Assembly (NCBI GenBank): GCA_002751075.1 | Contig: NAOQ01000145.1 | Location: forward strand, 2,203 to 28,508 | Length of the DNA: 26,306 bases | Source: Ichthyophonus hoferi | Taxonomy: Eukaryota > Opisthokonta > Ichthyosporea > Ichthyophonida > Ichthyophonidae | Direction of reading: 5' to 3' | Shown: positions 11,057 to 19,609 of the stretch, piece by piece | Position numbering within the stretch: position 1 is the stretch's first letter | Layout: the number at the start of each line of letters is the position of its first letter | The notes under the pieces: model-generated | Databases searched by the model: none | What the model was told of the DNA's origin: nothing | Seen by the model: the letters and a program-made list of their open reading frames with translations, nothing else | Made by a program: the position numbers and the translations under genes

Positions 11057-13753
11057 CCAATTCAATCAAACTTATTAAAAATATTAGGGATATGACCCTC
11101 AAGTACTGTAATGCAGGGGCAAGTTTACCATCGAGTAATTCGTGATTTGTGCTTAATTAAAAGGAAAAAATAAAATAGCACTGAAAATGGCAAGTCAATT
11201 CTTTGAAGTAATGAATATTGTGGTAAGTTTTCAAAAAGAATTACTGGGTATTTTAACTCCCTTTTATAAATTAAAACCAAAAAATAAAATAGAAGGATCC
11301 TTTATTGGATTATTCATTTATTTAAAACTTAAATAACCCAATAAAATCAAGCACTAATCCATCCACTTGCACAAAACCAGTAGCACATACATAAATACAC
11401 CCAAAAAGCAAAAATCATGAGATAAAACAGATAAAACGATAGAAATGATACATCACGCCACATACTTAACCAATACCTCAGAAGTAAAAAGCAACAAAAT
11501 AAAATAAAGCACAGATGACCTGTGGCCAATGCACAAACGTTATTATTACCTGGTCTATCCCATATTTCCTTCTTTAGGGTCATTACCACATCTCCCATGT
11601 TAAAGCTATGCTTAATAGATATAAGAATCAAACATGTCAATAGTTTCATTACTTCACCACTTACTACAGCGGTAGAGGCTAGGTACATGTGACCTGCAGA
11701 AAAAAAAAAGAGCGATGAGATAACTTATAACTTAATGGTGTATTGATTGGTTGCTTACAGGTAAATTATAATGAAAATTTTGCAAAAATGCAAGAAAAAT
11801 AGGTGTCATGTCTGTTCCTTTTTTAAAACGTTAAAGTAATATGCTTTAGTACAGCCAATAAGAATAGGATACATAACTTGTTTGACTTTAATTGGCTGAT
11901 ACTAATAGGTCTAGATTAAACTTAGAGTGGGGAAAAGTGTATACCGAATATATCTCTTTAATAGTTTTTATTACATATTTTAAATTTTATTTAAATGAAC
12001 GGAGCCAATCGTATGCTAGACCATATTCTCATTGTTTTATTTTATTTTATTACATTACACTATATTACATTACATAATCTTCCATCTCTCTTTCTCTCTC
12101 AATACTTGGGATATAGGTTCGTGCATACTCGTTTTAAAATTAAAATTAATTATTAACAATAATTGGTGTTAAGTGTTTATAACTGCATTGTTATGTACCA
12201 TATCCTGTTTATTGATTGGAATGTTTTAAATATATATTAAAATCTTACAACTATAGCTCTATATACATACATGTGATGTGTGTCTATCATACATCCTTAT
12301 TTTTATCCCCCCCTATATCTCTTTCTCATACTCTATTTCAATTTTCACCTTTCTCCGCACACAACACAATCATTCGCTTATACACATAAATACCTAAACA
12401 AACCACCATGAATATTAACCTCATACCTCCGCATCATATTGTATGGTCATAATCATACAATGATTATGATAGCAAGTAAGGAGTTAATATAGTTATAACA
12501 TAAATACTGTTGTAGCAAGGAATTGCATTATATCTAACCCATTTCATAATAATAATAATAATAAATATCTTATATGGAAATAATCTCCTTGCATATAGTG
12601 ATATTCATACATACACATACACATACATAAATGTATAAATATATGTTAAAAACATAATAAGACAATCTCTGAATCCAATTCACACACCTTTAATAGTGCG
12701 GGAATAGCGCATAGTTAATACTAGCGAAATATTCTGGGCCACCAACACACCCAGAGCTATGTATTTTATTTTCGCTTTATTCACATCTGTACAAGTAAAG
12801 AGGGGGAAAGGGAATACAGTTACTGCACAAGTTGTGTTCAGTTAGGTCAAGCCTTATTGCCCAGTCTTATCTCTTCCAGTACCTTATTAATGACTAATAA
12901 ATGAACGACACACTTAAGGTTGTTAATCTTGGCTTCGGATAGAGATATATATAATTTTACAAGCAAAAAATAAACAATTTAGAGGCTTTGAAGTAAAGAT
13001 TGTCCTTCCCTTCTCCTTTTAAAACCAATTCTCATATTATATGTTATATTGTTATATTATATGCCAAACCTTTCACTATCAAGCCTATATTCACATGCCT
13101 TTTAACACTACAGTCGAGGAAGGAATTTGCTGTGTCACGCCTTTCTCTTTCTATTTTGTTTTAAAAGTATTAGAAATAAAACTAGTATCTCGTGTACTTG
13201 ATTCTATCTGAGGTATGATATTCCTCTCTGCTCTTAGTTGATCTAGATAGCCATAACTAGGTAAGGGGTAAGCTGAAGCTCTTGTGTGTTCTGCTTACAG
13301 TACACCTATTTGTTTTTGAAATCAAACATGCTCTAAACTTCTAGCAAAAAGCATTCATGTTCTTGTTGTTATGGGGATACGAGATGTATGTGCGTATAAT
13401 AGTTTGATAGCATGTATAAGTTAATAAAGTAAGGTGTTCGTGTTAACATACAACCTCCGAGAGAAACATTGAATACTTGATAAAGAAGGAAGGCTTATTT
13501 GTTTACAAGGTAATATACCTCCTAAGACTGACGTGATATGCTATAATGTTTGCAAGTTATTGCTTAAAAAAACATGCACTTAATCCCATGTAACTCATTT
13601 TTAAAACTTAAAAACTATCTGTATTTTTTGTACAACAATAAACACACGCATACACCCGTCCTCCTCTCTTCTCTAGGTTTCATGTTACTATCCTCTTAAT
13701 ATACCCTGTTATAGTATTCTCTCTATTTAAGACTGTCATCTACCTCTGTCCAT
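9065..13753 (-). CDS. Nucleotide-sugar transporter, SLC35A3-like (UDP-GlcNAc type)
   Basis: Golgi membrane antiporter of the SLC35A (UDP-GlcNAc/UDP-Gal/CMP-Sia) family, which imports nucleotide sugars in exchange for UMP/CMP for glycosylation. Seven coding exons on the minus strand: 13744-13753, 12688-12786, 11550-11693, 10656-10735, 10251-10430, 9493-9693 and 9065-9346. All are GT-AG with consistent phases, giving 331 aa against 325 for human SLC35A3. Family motifs include [55 protein letters not shown] and [13 protein letters not shown]. About ten hydrophobic segments fit the family fold. The tail ([10 protein letters not shown]) is short like SLC35A3, not long like SLC35A2, though substrate cannot be settled from sequence. 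The first coding exon is only ten bases (Met-Asp-Arg plus one base). I chose it because its phase and donor fit and the resulting N-terminus has family length; it is the least certain part. Intron 3 contains the assembly gap. Confidence 0.93.
9386..9417. repeat. (ATGT)n microsatellite in transporter intron 6
   Basis: An imperfect tetranucleotide run of ATGT units interrupted by AAGTAGGT, inside the intron between the last two coding exons. Confidence 0.6.
9890..9958. repeat. AAT/AAC trinucleotide-rich stretch
   Basis: Runs of CAA and AAT/ATA units in transporter intron 5, low complexity without clear unit boundaries. Confidence 0.55.
10115..10200. repeat. Homopurine tract in transporter intron 5
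   Basis: Nearly pure A/G on the plus strand, hence nearly pure pyrimidine in the transcript. It sits about 50 bases inside the intron from the donor of exon 5 and pairs in style with the tract at 10432-10501 on the other side of that exon. Confidence 0.6.
10432..10501. repeat. Long polypyrimidine tract before transporter exon 5
   Basis: Purine-rich on the plus strand, so the transcript shows about 70 bases of almost uninterrupted C/T directly before the acceptor of exon 5 (exon begins at 10430). This is far longer than the usual 15-20 base tract. Confidence 0.6.
10957..11053. repeat. (TA)n microsatellite with assembly gap
   Basis: A pure TA run on both sides of 25 N (10993-11017) in transporter intron 3. 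The fixed-size N block marks a gap of unknown true length inside the repeat. The gap does not touch an exon. Confidence 0.95.
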
Positions 13754-14022
13754 CTTAGTCTTGAAATCCCCTTTCTCACGGGCAGACCACAGGTGCTCAT
13801 GAGGCCTTTGTCTTCCAACAGTGTTGTCATGGCACTGCATTTGATGAGCGTTACAGAGCAAGAGCAAATAACAATAATATAATAATAACGTTTCACTATG
13901 TATAAGCCTGTTTGGCTTTAGCCCTATAGGCAACCGTGTTTTAATTAATTATGATGACATGATGCTAGGTTTTAATTGGACTATAGATTTAAGTAACATA
14001 CATAAGCCTATCGATTGATCTT

Positions 14023-14030
14023 ATTTTATA
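14023..14030 (-). promoter_or_regulatory. Possible TATA element of the transporter gene
   Basis: The minus strand reads GGACCAATTTTATAAAAT, a CCAAT motif directly before a TATA-like sequence, about 270 bases upstream of the transporter start codon. It also sits at the left border of the duplicated unit. Placement is a guess from motif and distance only. Confidence 0.2.
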
Positions 14031-14402
14031 AAATTGGTCCATATGACATTCTGGTAAATAATAAATGATATTTTGTAGCAATTTGATTCATTGTTCGATC
14101 ACATGACACACATTTATCTATTGGTCAATGTAAATGATTGGTTGGGACTACTTTGGAATTATTTACATATTATTATTATTACGCGGGATCTATTGGCCAA
14201 AGATTGCAACAATTATATGGTCTTTGACAGCCAATCACAGAGTATATACAACGCAATGTAAAACAGATTACACAATAATGTTGGATTATTTTGGAAATCT
14301 GAAAAGCCAAAATAGATTTACTATATATTTTTAAGAATACTAATATATGTGAACCGGAGCAAGCAGGTGGAAGTCACAGTGGAGTGATAGAAAAGGTTTT
14401 AC

Positions 14403-14518
14403 CTTTGATTGCGAAATTTATCATTTGGATGGAAACCCCCTATATTATCAGAAGAATCAACACCAGACTCAACTGGTTGGCATTCTACTAAAGTACCTGG
14501 ATTATCTACTCCAACTTC
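14403..14518 (-). other. Internal-exon-like segment of unknown origin
   Basis: On the minus strand a long T-rich tract and an AAG acceptor precede a 116-base open stretch that ends with AAAG and a GTAAAA donor. It encodes EVGVDNPGTLVECQPVESGV followed by DSSDNIGGFHPNDKFRNQ. The composition is protein-like, polar and acidic, yet it has no match in midasin or the transporter and no counterpart in duplication copy 2. It could be an exon of an unrecognised gene, an exon relic, or chance. Confidence 0.25.
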
Positions 14519-16290
14519 CTTAACAAACATGAACATGATAAAAAAAACAAAAAAAACATAAATTGTGCAATAAATATTGGAGACTGATAACAAAAGTTAT
14601 TATTTGTTGCTTTTGTTTCTTTTATGCTTCCCCAAACTTTGTTTAAGGTGATGTAATTAAGAGCCTAAAACCAATCATAAAATATTCCTACTCACACATG
14701 AGATATCACAAGAGACCACTAGGATTGTCTTATCTTATCTTGAATCTGAAGTTATCGTATCCTTATTTGCATGGCTCGGTCATGAATTATAAAGGAATAA
14801 GCTGTAACAAAAAAATGCACACCACTGAAATTGTGAATTTTACGTAGAGGTCATTACTATTAATTAACTAGACATTTACTCTAAGTAGTGCAACGTTTTT
14901 AACTTACTGATGTTCTGTACATACATACATACAAGACTTATACATGAAACACCCAACAACATACGCCAATGCTAATATACATGACAATACTCCTTCTATA
15001 TCTCTATATACCCACATTAGGACATAATCGTATAAGATTATCGAAAAAAAGACAATTCTAGTGGACCTCGGTGATCTTCTATATTGTATTAGTCAATAAG
15101 GGTCTTTACGATAGGTCCCATTGATATTGATGAACACAGCCATGATTGACACTCGCAATAAATTAATGTTTTGGAAAGAACAAAAAAAACTAATAATAAG
15201 CACGAGGTAATATCGTTTCAACTATTATAAAACAAAGCTTTGCATTTCTTATATATACATACATTGTTGATAATGATAAGTAAAGACACGAGCGTTCCTG
15301 TAACCTATATTTGTTCAGAAGGAGAGAGAATATCAAATTAAGGGATATAAAATAACCATTTGGGTAGGACACAGTCATATGATCCAAAATGTAGTATTTA
15401 TTTTTGGGATTGTCCAATATTAGAAGGAAGCTAAAACCAGTTAGTATATATACACAGGATAGTAAGTAAGTATGCTATCATATGCGCACAGTGAAACAAA
15501 AGGTGGAGAGTCAATAAGAAAAAGAAAATAACAACCTATCAATGAAGACAAACAGAGCACCTTGCTCAGTATAGGCATGAACCCACTTTTTAAGGCTGTA
15601 GGGACAATAATTGGAATGAGTTCGTAGATAAACCTATATATATATATATATATATGTATGATAGTATGTTTTACCATGCAGTGTTTAGTTTATTTTATTT
15701 TTTCTCGCCTTGGACATTAATTTGGTTATACCACATAAAAAGTTATCAATGACTGACAGGTGGAATAAAAATACATAAAAACATATATACATATCTTTGA
15801 ATGTATGGACAAATATCAATAGAAACAATAAATTGCAATTGACTCACTGGTATAATAGACAAACAATATAAGCACACATCACATACATGCATATATATAA
15901 TTAATAGATACCGGATTTATACCTTTCAGTATCTTGAAAAATACCATCATTAATAATGAATTGCAATTGGCTAACCGGTAGATCTGATCCATGTGCTGAT
16001 GATTGTAATATTGCATTCATGTCTGGTACTTATCCGAGGTGGGCATTCTTTTGACTGAAAATAAATTGTAGTAGTTTATGCTGTTAATGGCGTGTGGGGG
16101 GTTATTATATTTTTTTGTGAAGTATTAAGTACATTATATTATATCACAGTATTTTACACTATATCATAGTATATCATACCTGCTATGGAACCTGGGCCCC
16201 ACTCTGGTCTGTGAAGGGTTCATTGAAGGGATGGAGTAGTGCGATGTCATCGCCAAAACTGACAATGTCTAGCTCACCACATCCAATCCA

Positions 16291-16710
16291 TACTTTTTTA
16301 CCTTTAAAATAAGAATTTTAATCTTCTAAATAGGAATTTTAATCTTCCATATGGGAATCATCAAAATATTCAAGAAAAACCAAAAACGCATACCATAAAT
16401 ATTTAATGTTGAAAGATGAAATTAAGCCATATAACAACTAGTATAAATTAAAGTTAATCGCTATACAAGGGCCCAACAAGATGATTGGTCGCGTAAAAGA
16501 CCTCAGTTATGACTTTTAACTGATGTCTTTTCTAGAATGGTTCTTTAGTCGGTTATCTCATTGGGGTAACTACTTAACAGATTTTCTGTTGACAAATCAA
16601 TCTATTAGTGAAGTTTAAAATACATATTTGGAAGATTGAAATTTTTATTTCGAAGATTACCAATCCTATTTTGTAGATTAAAATTTTCATCTTAAAGGTA
16701 AGAAGGTATA
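16291..16710. mobile_element. Foldback MITE-like element, copy A
   Basis: A ~420-bp insertion in the pseudogene at a former exon-intron border. The left end (TACTTTTTTACCTTTAAAAT onward) is mirrored at the right end over about 60 bp with mismatches. The centre also folds: 16495-16509 pairs with 16517-16531. Subterminal blocks repeat a TTTTAATCTTC motif. It is flanked by TA on both sides, consistent with a TA target duplication, so a non-autonomous Tc1/mariner-type origin is possible. It has no coding capacity. Confidence 0.75.
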
Positions 16711-16904
16711 GAAAAGAAAAAAACACATATTAAATATTTAAATATACTGTTAGGCAGGTCTTGGTGAACTGAAATATAAATAACAGATCTATACGAGATA
16801 GTGATATGATTGGAGCGAAAGGCATGAAAAGTGGTTGCCCAAATTTAATTATCGATCGTTAAGATTATCGATAAGATTAGCAGCCCGGGACTCGAATATA
16901 AAAA

Positions 16905-17036
16905 AAAAGAAAAAGAAAAAGAAAAACCAAATAACAATATATAAATAGATTGATATATATAGACCTAGATATATGGATAAATGGATAGACATATAGATAG
17001 GTAGGTGGATAGAAAGGTTAATAGAAAGGTAGGCAT
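16905..17036. repeat. AAAAG- and GATA-type simple repeats
   Basis: A short (GAAAAA)n run near 16910-16926 is followed by TAGATA/TAGG-rich low complexity to 17036. The intact copy at 20880-20945 holds a shorter version, so this stretch expanded after the duplication or shrank in the other copy. Confidence 0.5.
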
Positions 17037-17063
17037 ATAGTTTACCTAAACAACGTTTTATTA

Positions 17064-17338
17064 TAACTTTTAATCTTCAAAATAAGAATTTTAAACCTCA
17101 ATTTTGTGAATCAAGATATTCAAAAAAAGTTAAATATAAAGATAAGATAAAATTCTAGCTTTAAAAAGATGAAATTAGGCTAACAATTATTATAAAATTG
17201 AAATTAATGTTTGTTTTTAATTAAATATTGCGTGGCCTTTTCGTTTTGATCTTACCTTTGTTTTTGGTTTTTATCAAATATTTTGATGATTCTCATATTG
17301 AAGTTTAAAATTCATATATTAAAAATACAAAGGTATAA
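17064..17338. mobile_element. Foldback MITE-like element, copy B (inverted)
   Basis: About 275 bp inserted within the pseudogene copy of the MIDAS exon: the flanks rejoin where the intact exon reads CTTTACTAATCAGGG. Its right half, read on the minus strand, matches the left half of copy A (ACCTTTG..., GAATCATCAAAATAT, AAAACCAAAAAC), so it is the same family in opposite orientation. The left end TTTTAATCTTC-AAAATAAGAATT repeats the terminal motif. TA borders again. Confidence 0.7.
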
Positions 17339-17973
17339 TTAGGGTAAGAGATTGAAATGCTAGGGCTACTGTATGGGAGTCAGCCATTGACCCGGAATCA
17401 TCAATTGCTAACAATACCTGCCAATAGAGAAAACTATCCAGGGGATGAGTGTATATTAAGGCAATATATTGTTAGGGAGATGGAGATTAAATAATAATAC
17501 AAAAAAATAGACAGAAGGAGAAAGAGAAAAAAAAAGCAATACAGATAGATATACTTGATTTTTTCTCTTAGCCGGTTTTGTTTTCCTTAGCCGTATTTTA
17601 TCCTTTTAAAATTGCCAGGGCGCCGTCCGTGATTCGTAGATGTCAATAAAGAAGACTACTGGCTGATCTGACATTGGCTATTGTATCACCATATCTGGCA
17701 CAAGGAGAGGGCGATAGATAAAGGACCCGACTCATCCTTATATGTAAAACACATATTGTAACTGTTGTGGTTAATATTATAAAAAAAAAATAGCATTTAG
17801 ACAAAAGTGAGTTAATTTCATGCCAGAAAATTGATTGATATGACATTCTTGTAGCAATAATAATTAGTATTTTGTAGCAATTTGATTCATTCTTTGATCG
17901 CATGGCGTACATTTATCTATTGGTTGATGCAAATGATTGGTTGGGACTACTATATAGTCATCTGTTGCAGTTC

Positions 17974-18244
17974 CCACAACTTGTTCACAGGTTTCGGGGT
18001 CGCCAATTGAGCACTATATATATATATTATGATATGATACTGTTTAACAAATAGTAAATGAATGCACAGTTTTGTGTGTTACAAGCGGATTTGTATTTGC
18101 CTGTAAGGTTAGTGTACATGCACACAGGCGTGCGGGGGGTCGCATATGAGTGAGCGGCCGGGCCTTTTTTATAGATTGTTGTTTTCTTTAATACTTTGCT
18201 TTACGAGTGTTATTCTTTGGTTAACACCCGTATTGCTGTGTTCA
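17974..18244 (-). mobile_element. LTR-retrotransposon fossil, second copy of the family
   Basis: Read on the minus strand, ~18244-18008 is LTR-like (TG...CA ends). It is followed by TGGCGACCCCGAAACCTG, a primer-binding-site-like block shared with the 850-1471 element. It interrupts the duplicated flank relative to copy 1, so it probably inserted after the duplication, or its counterpart was lost there. No genes of the element remain; it is broken and partial. Confidence 0.45.
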
Positions 18245-18606
18245 ATAATCTAAATGGAAACAATCGTAAAACATTATTATTGGCTAGTAAAATTCATTAA
18301 AAGAAAACAGAGACCCACTAGGAATGCCTGATCTTATCTCGATAAGTTATACTATTGTTTCCTTATCTGAATGGCTCATTCGCACACTATGTATCGACAA
18401 ATCAAATTTGAACTGTGTTTCATTCAGAGTTAACTATCTTGTAACAAGTTATTTAGAAATTATCTCGCAGTGCCTAATGGTCAGTGATTACATCAATATA
18501 TCATTCCCCGAGTCTAAGAACTACAGGCTAGTTGGCTCCAAAAATGATTGTCCAATCAATGCACACAAATTAGATTGATCACGGGAACAATAACAGATTG
18601 ATCTTG

Positions 18607-18617
18607 TATATAAATAG
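18607..18617 (+). promoter_or_regulatory. TATA box of the candidate small gene
   Basis: TATATAAATAG lies 88-98 bases before the ATG at 18705, with a CCAATCA about 50 bases further upstream (18552). The predicted leader (~18638-18704) has no ATG and contains an AGCAACAACAG stretch. Confidence 0.45.
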
Positions 18618-18704
18618 CTAGATAGTAATTATAATTATATTAGACAGTATTACAGTTAATAGCAACAACAGTAAATCAAATCATTAGTCAAACTTCTCAA
18701 CACG

Positions 18705-18860
18705 ATGCCTTCCTCCAATCTTGCTTGTGTCCCCAACCAGGAAAATATAGCTATGAGCAACCAGGGCGGTCTGCCTAATACTGTATCGACCGCTATCTCC
18801 ACATCCAGTGACGACTACTCAGAGGAAATGCAAATGAGTTACTGGTGCAACTTCAATTAG
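18705..18860 (+). CDS. Candidate small gene, 51-aa orphan protein
   Basis: An uninterrupted frame from ATG at 18705 to TAG at 18858-18860 encodes MPSSNLACVPNQENIAMSNQ, then a Ser/Thr/Asn-rich middle with an acidic patch (SSDDYSEEMQMSYW), ending in CNFN. Base composition is clearly richer in G and C than the flanks and codons look ordinary. A TATA box, a CCAAT motif and an ATG-free leader precede it; AATAAA signals follow at 19375-19393, giving a plausible ~750-base unspliced transcript convergent with midasin. There is no signal peptide or membrane segment. I do not recognise the protein. The final Cys-Asn-Phe-Asn resembles a prenylation box only loosely. It could also be a first exon or a relic. 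Confidence 0.45.
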   Translation: MPSSNLACVPNQENIAMSNQGGLPNTVSTAISTSSDDYSEEMQMSYWCNFN

Positions 18861-19374
18861 GCTATAGTGTAGTTGTCTTTTATTTTCCGGTATTGAAATT
18901 GGGTTTCAAAGACAAATAACTAACTATACTATTGCACCTGATTCTTTGCTAATACATTATTATGTATGGCAATGCCATGATTCCATGGGTGTATACATAT
19001 AAAACGACTAGCGAATGGCACAAAGTCACCATGACACGCTGCTGCTGTGGAAGATTTGCGATTATAATCCCGATAATACATATTACAACATATATGAACT
19101 ATATAGTAACCAAAGAAATAGCTGAAGAAATACGGGGCGCCATTCATTGCAGATGGAACTTAAATTATATTTGTTTTTGAAAAATAACATAGGTTTCAAA
19201 GGATTATTTTGTAATAGTAGTTTTCTGTTTTACCTTCCTTTTCAAGGATATTATCCCACATACTTCAGCGACAGGGAAAGCCCTATTGATTGGATGTGAT
19301 AAAACCACAATTGAAAGACTAAATAGCAATTAAGAGAATAATAATATTTGAAGTATCCAAAACATGAAAAACAA

Positions 19375-19393
19375 AATAAAGCAAATAAATAAA
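19375..19393 (+). terminator. Cluster of AATAAA signals for the candidate small gene
   Basis: Three overlapping or adjacent AATAAA hexamers (19375-19380, 19384-19389, 19388-19393) on the plus strand, about 515 bases after the small-gene stop and upstream of the midasin 3' end. Confidence 0.35.
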
Positions 19394-19554
19394 ATTGAAT
19401 AACATTAACATGTTTATTAATATAAATACATTACTCAACCAATGAAAGTACTATATTTAATCAAGGTTATAATTACTAATCCAGACTGAATTTCTCTAAA
19501 AAATGTTCGTATCATATAGTGTGGAAAAATACTGTCAATATATCAATGTTTGTA

Positions 19555-19560
19555 TTTATT
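19555..19560 (-). terminator. Midasin poly(A) signal
   Basis: The minus strand reads AATAAA about 50 bases after the midasin stop codon, a usual distance, so cleavage is expected near 19530-19545. Confidence 0.6.
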
Positions 19561-19609
19561 CATGTTCTCATATATATCAGAGTCATTATGCATATAATTA
19601 GTCATTTAA

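Larger units (their letters stand above)
14028..17622. repeat. Tandem segmental duplication, copy 1 (decayed)
   Basis: This block matches 17827-21262 in order and orientation. It begins with a shared flank: a block around 14041-14150 matches 17842-17950, and the ACCACTAGG region near 14716 matches 18315. It then continues through copies of the last six midasin exons and their introns, and ends inside the copy of the sixth-from-last exon at about 17622. About 200 unrelated bases (17623-17826) separate the copies. The copies differ by many substitutions and indels, so the event is old. Confidence 0.85.
15346..17622 (-). pseudogene. Truncated midasin 3'-end pseudogene
   Basis: Copies of the last six midasin exons lie in the same order as in the intact gene. 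Counterparts are: last exon, partial, 15346-15418; next 15537-15592; next ~15922-16064; next ~16190-16293; MIDAS exon ~17046-17426, split by an insertion; and ~17557-17622, truncated. Damage visible directly: the donor of the second-last exon reads AT instead of GT, the acceptor of the last exon reads AA instead of AG, the 16190-16293 exon has a one-base deletion and a stop, and the end of the last exon is lost. Two foldback elements interrupt former exons. The MIDAS motif is still readable as IDDSGSMADSH. There is no promoter or 5' part, so it is a dead partial copy made by tandem duplication; introns are kept, which rules out retroposition. Confidence 0.88.

Noticed and set aside
13736-13933. 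Longer N-terminus for the transporter (open frame up to 13933)
   Set aside because: The extra sequence has no resemblance to the family N-terminus, and human SLC35A3 starts only a few residues before the conserved core. Kept only as an alternative.
18324-18578. 84-residue plus-strand frame
   Set aside because: It runs through the promoter area of the candidate small gene and through sequence shared with the duplication flank, where copy 1 does not keep the frame.
18846-18857. C-terminal CNFN of the small protein as a CaaX prenylation box or mating pheromone signature
   Set aside because: The first box position is Asn and the last is Asn, a poor match to CaaX, and nothing else supports a pheromone precursor.
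18929-19180. Two overlapping 72-residue frames on opposite strands
   Set aside because: No start context, splice sites or recognisable sequence; the stretch fits as 3' untranslated sequence of the small gene or spacer.
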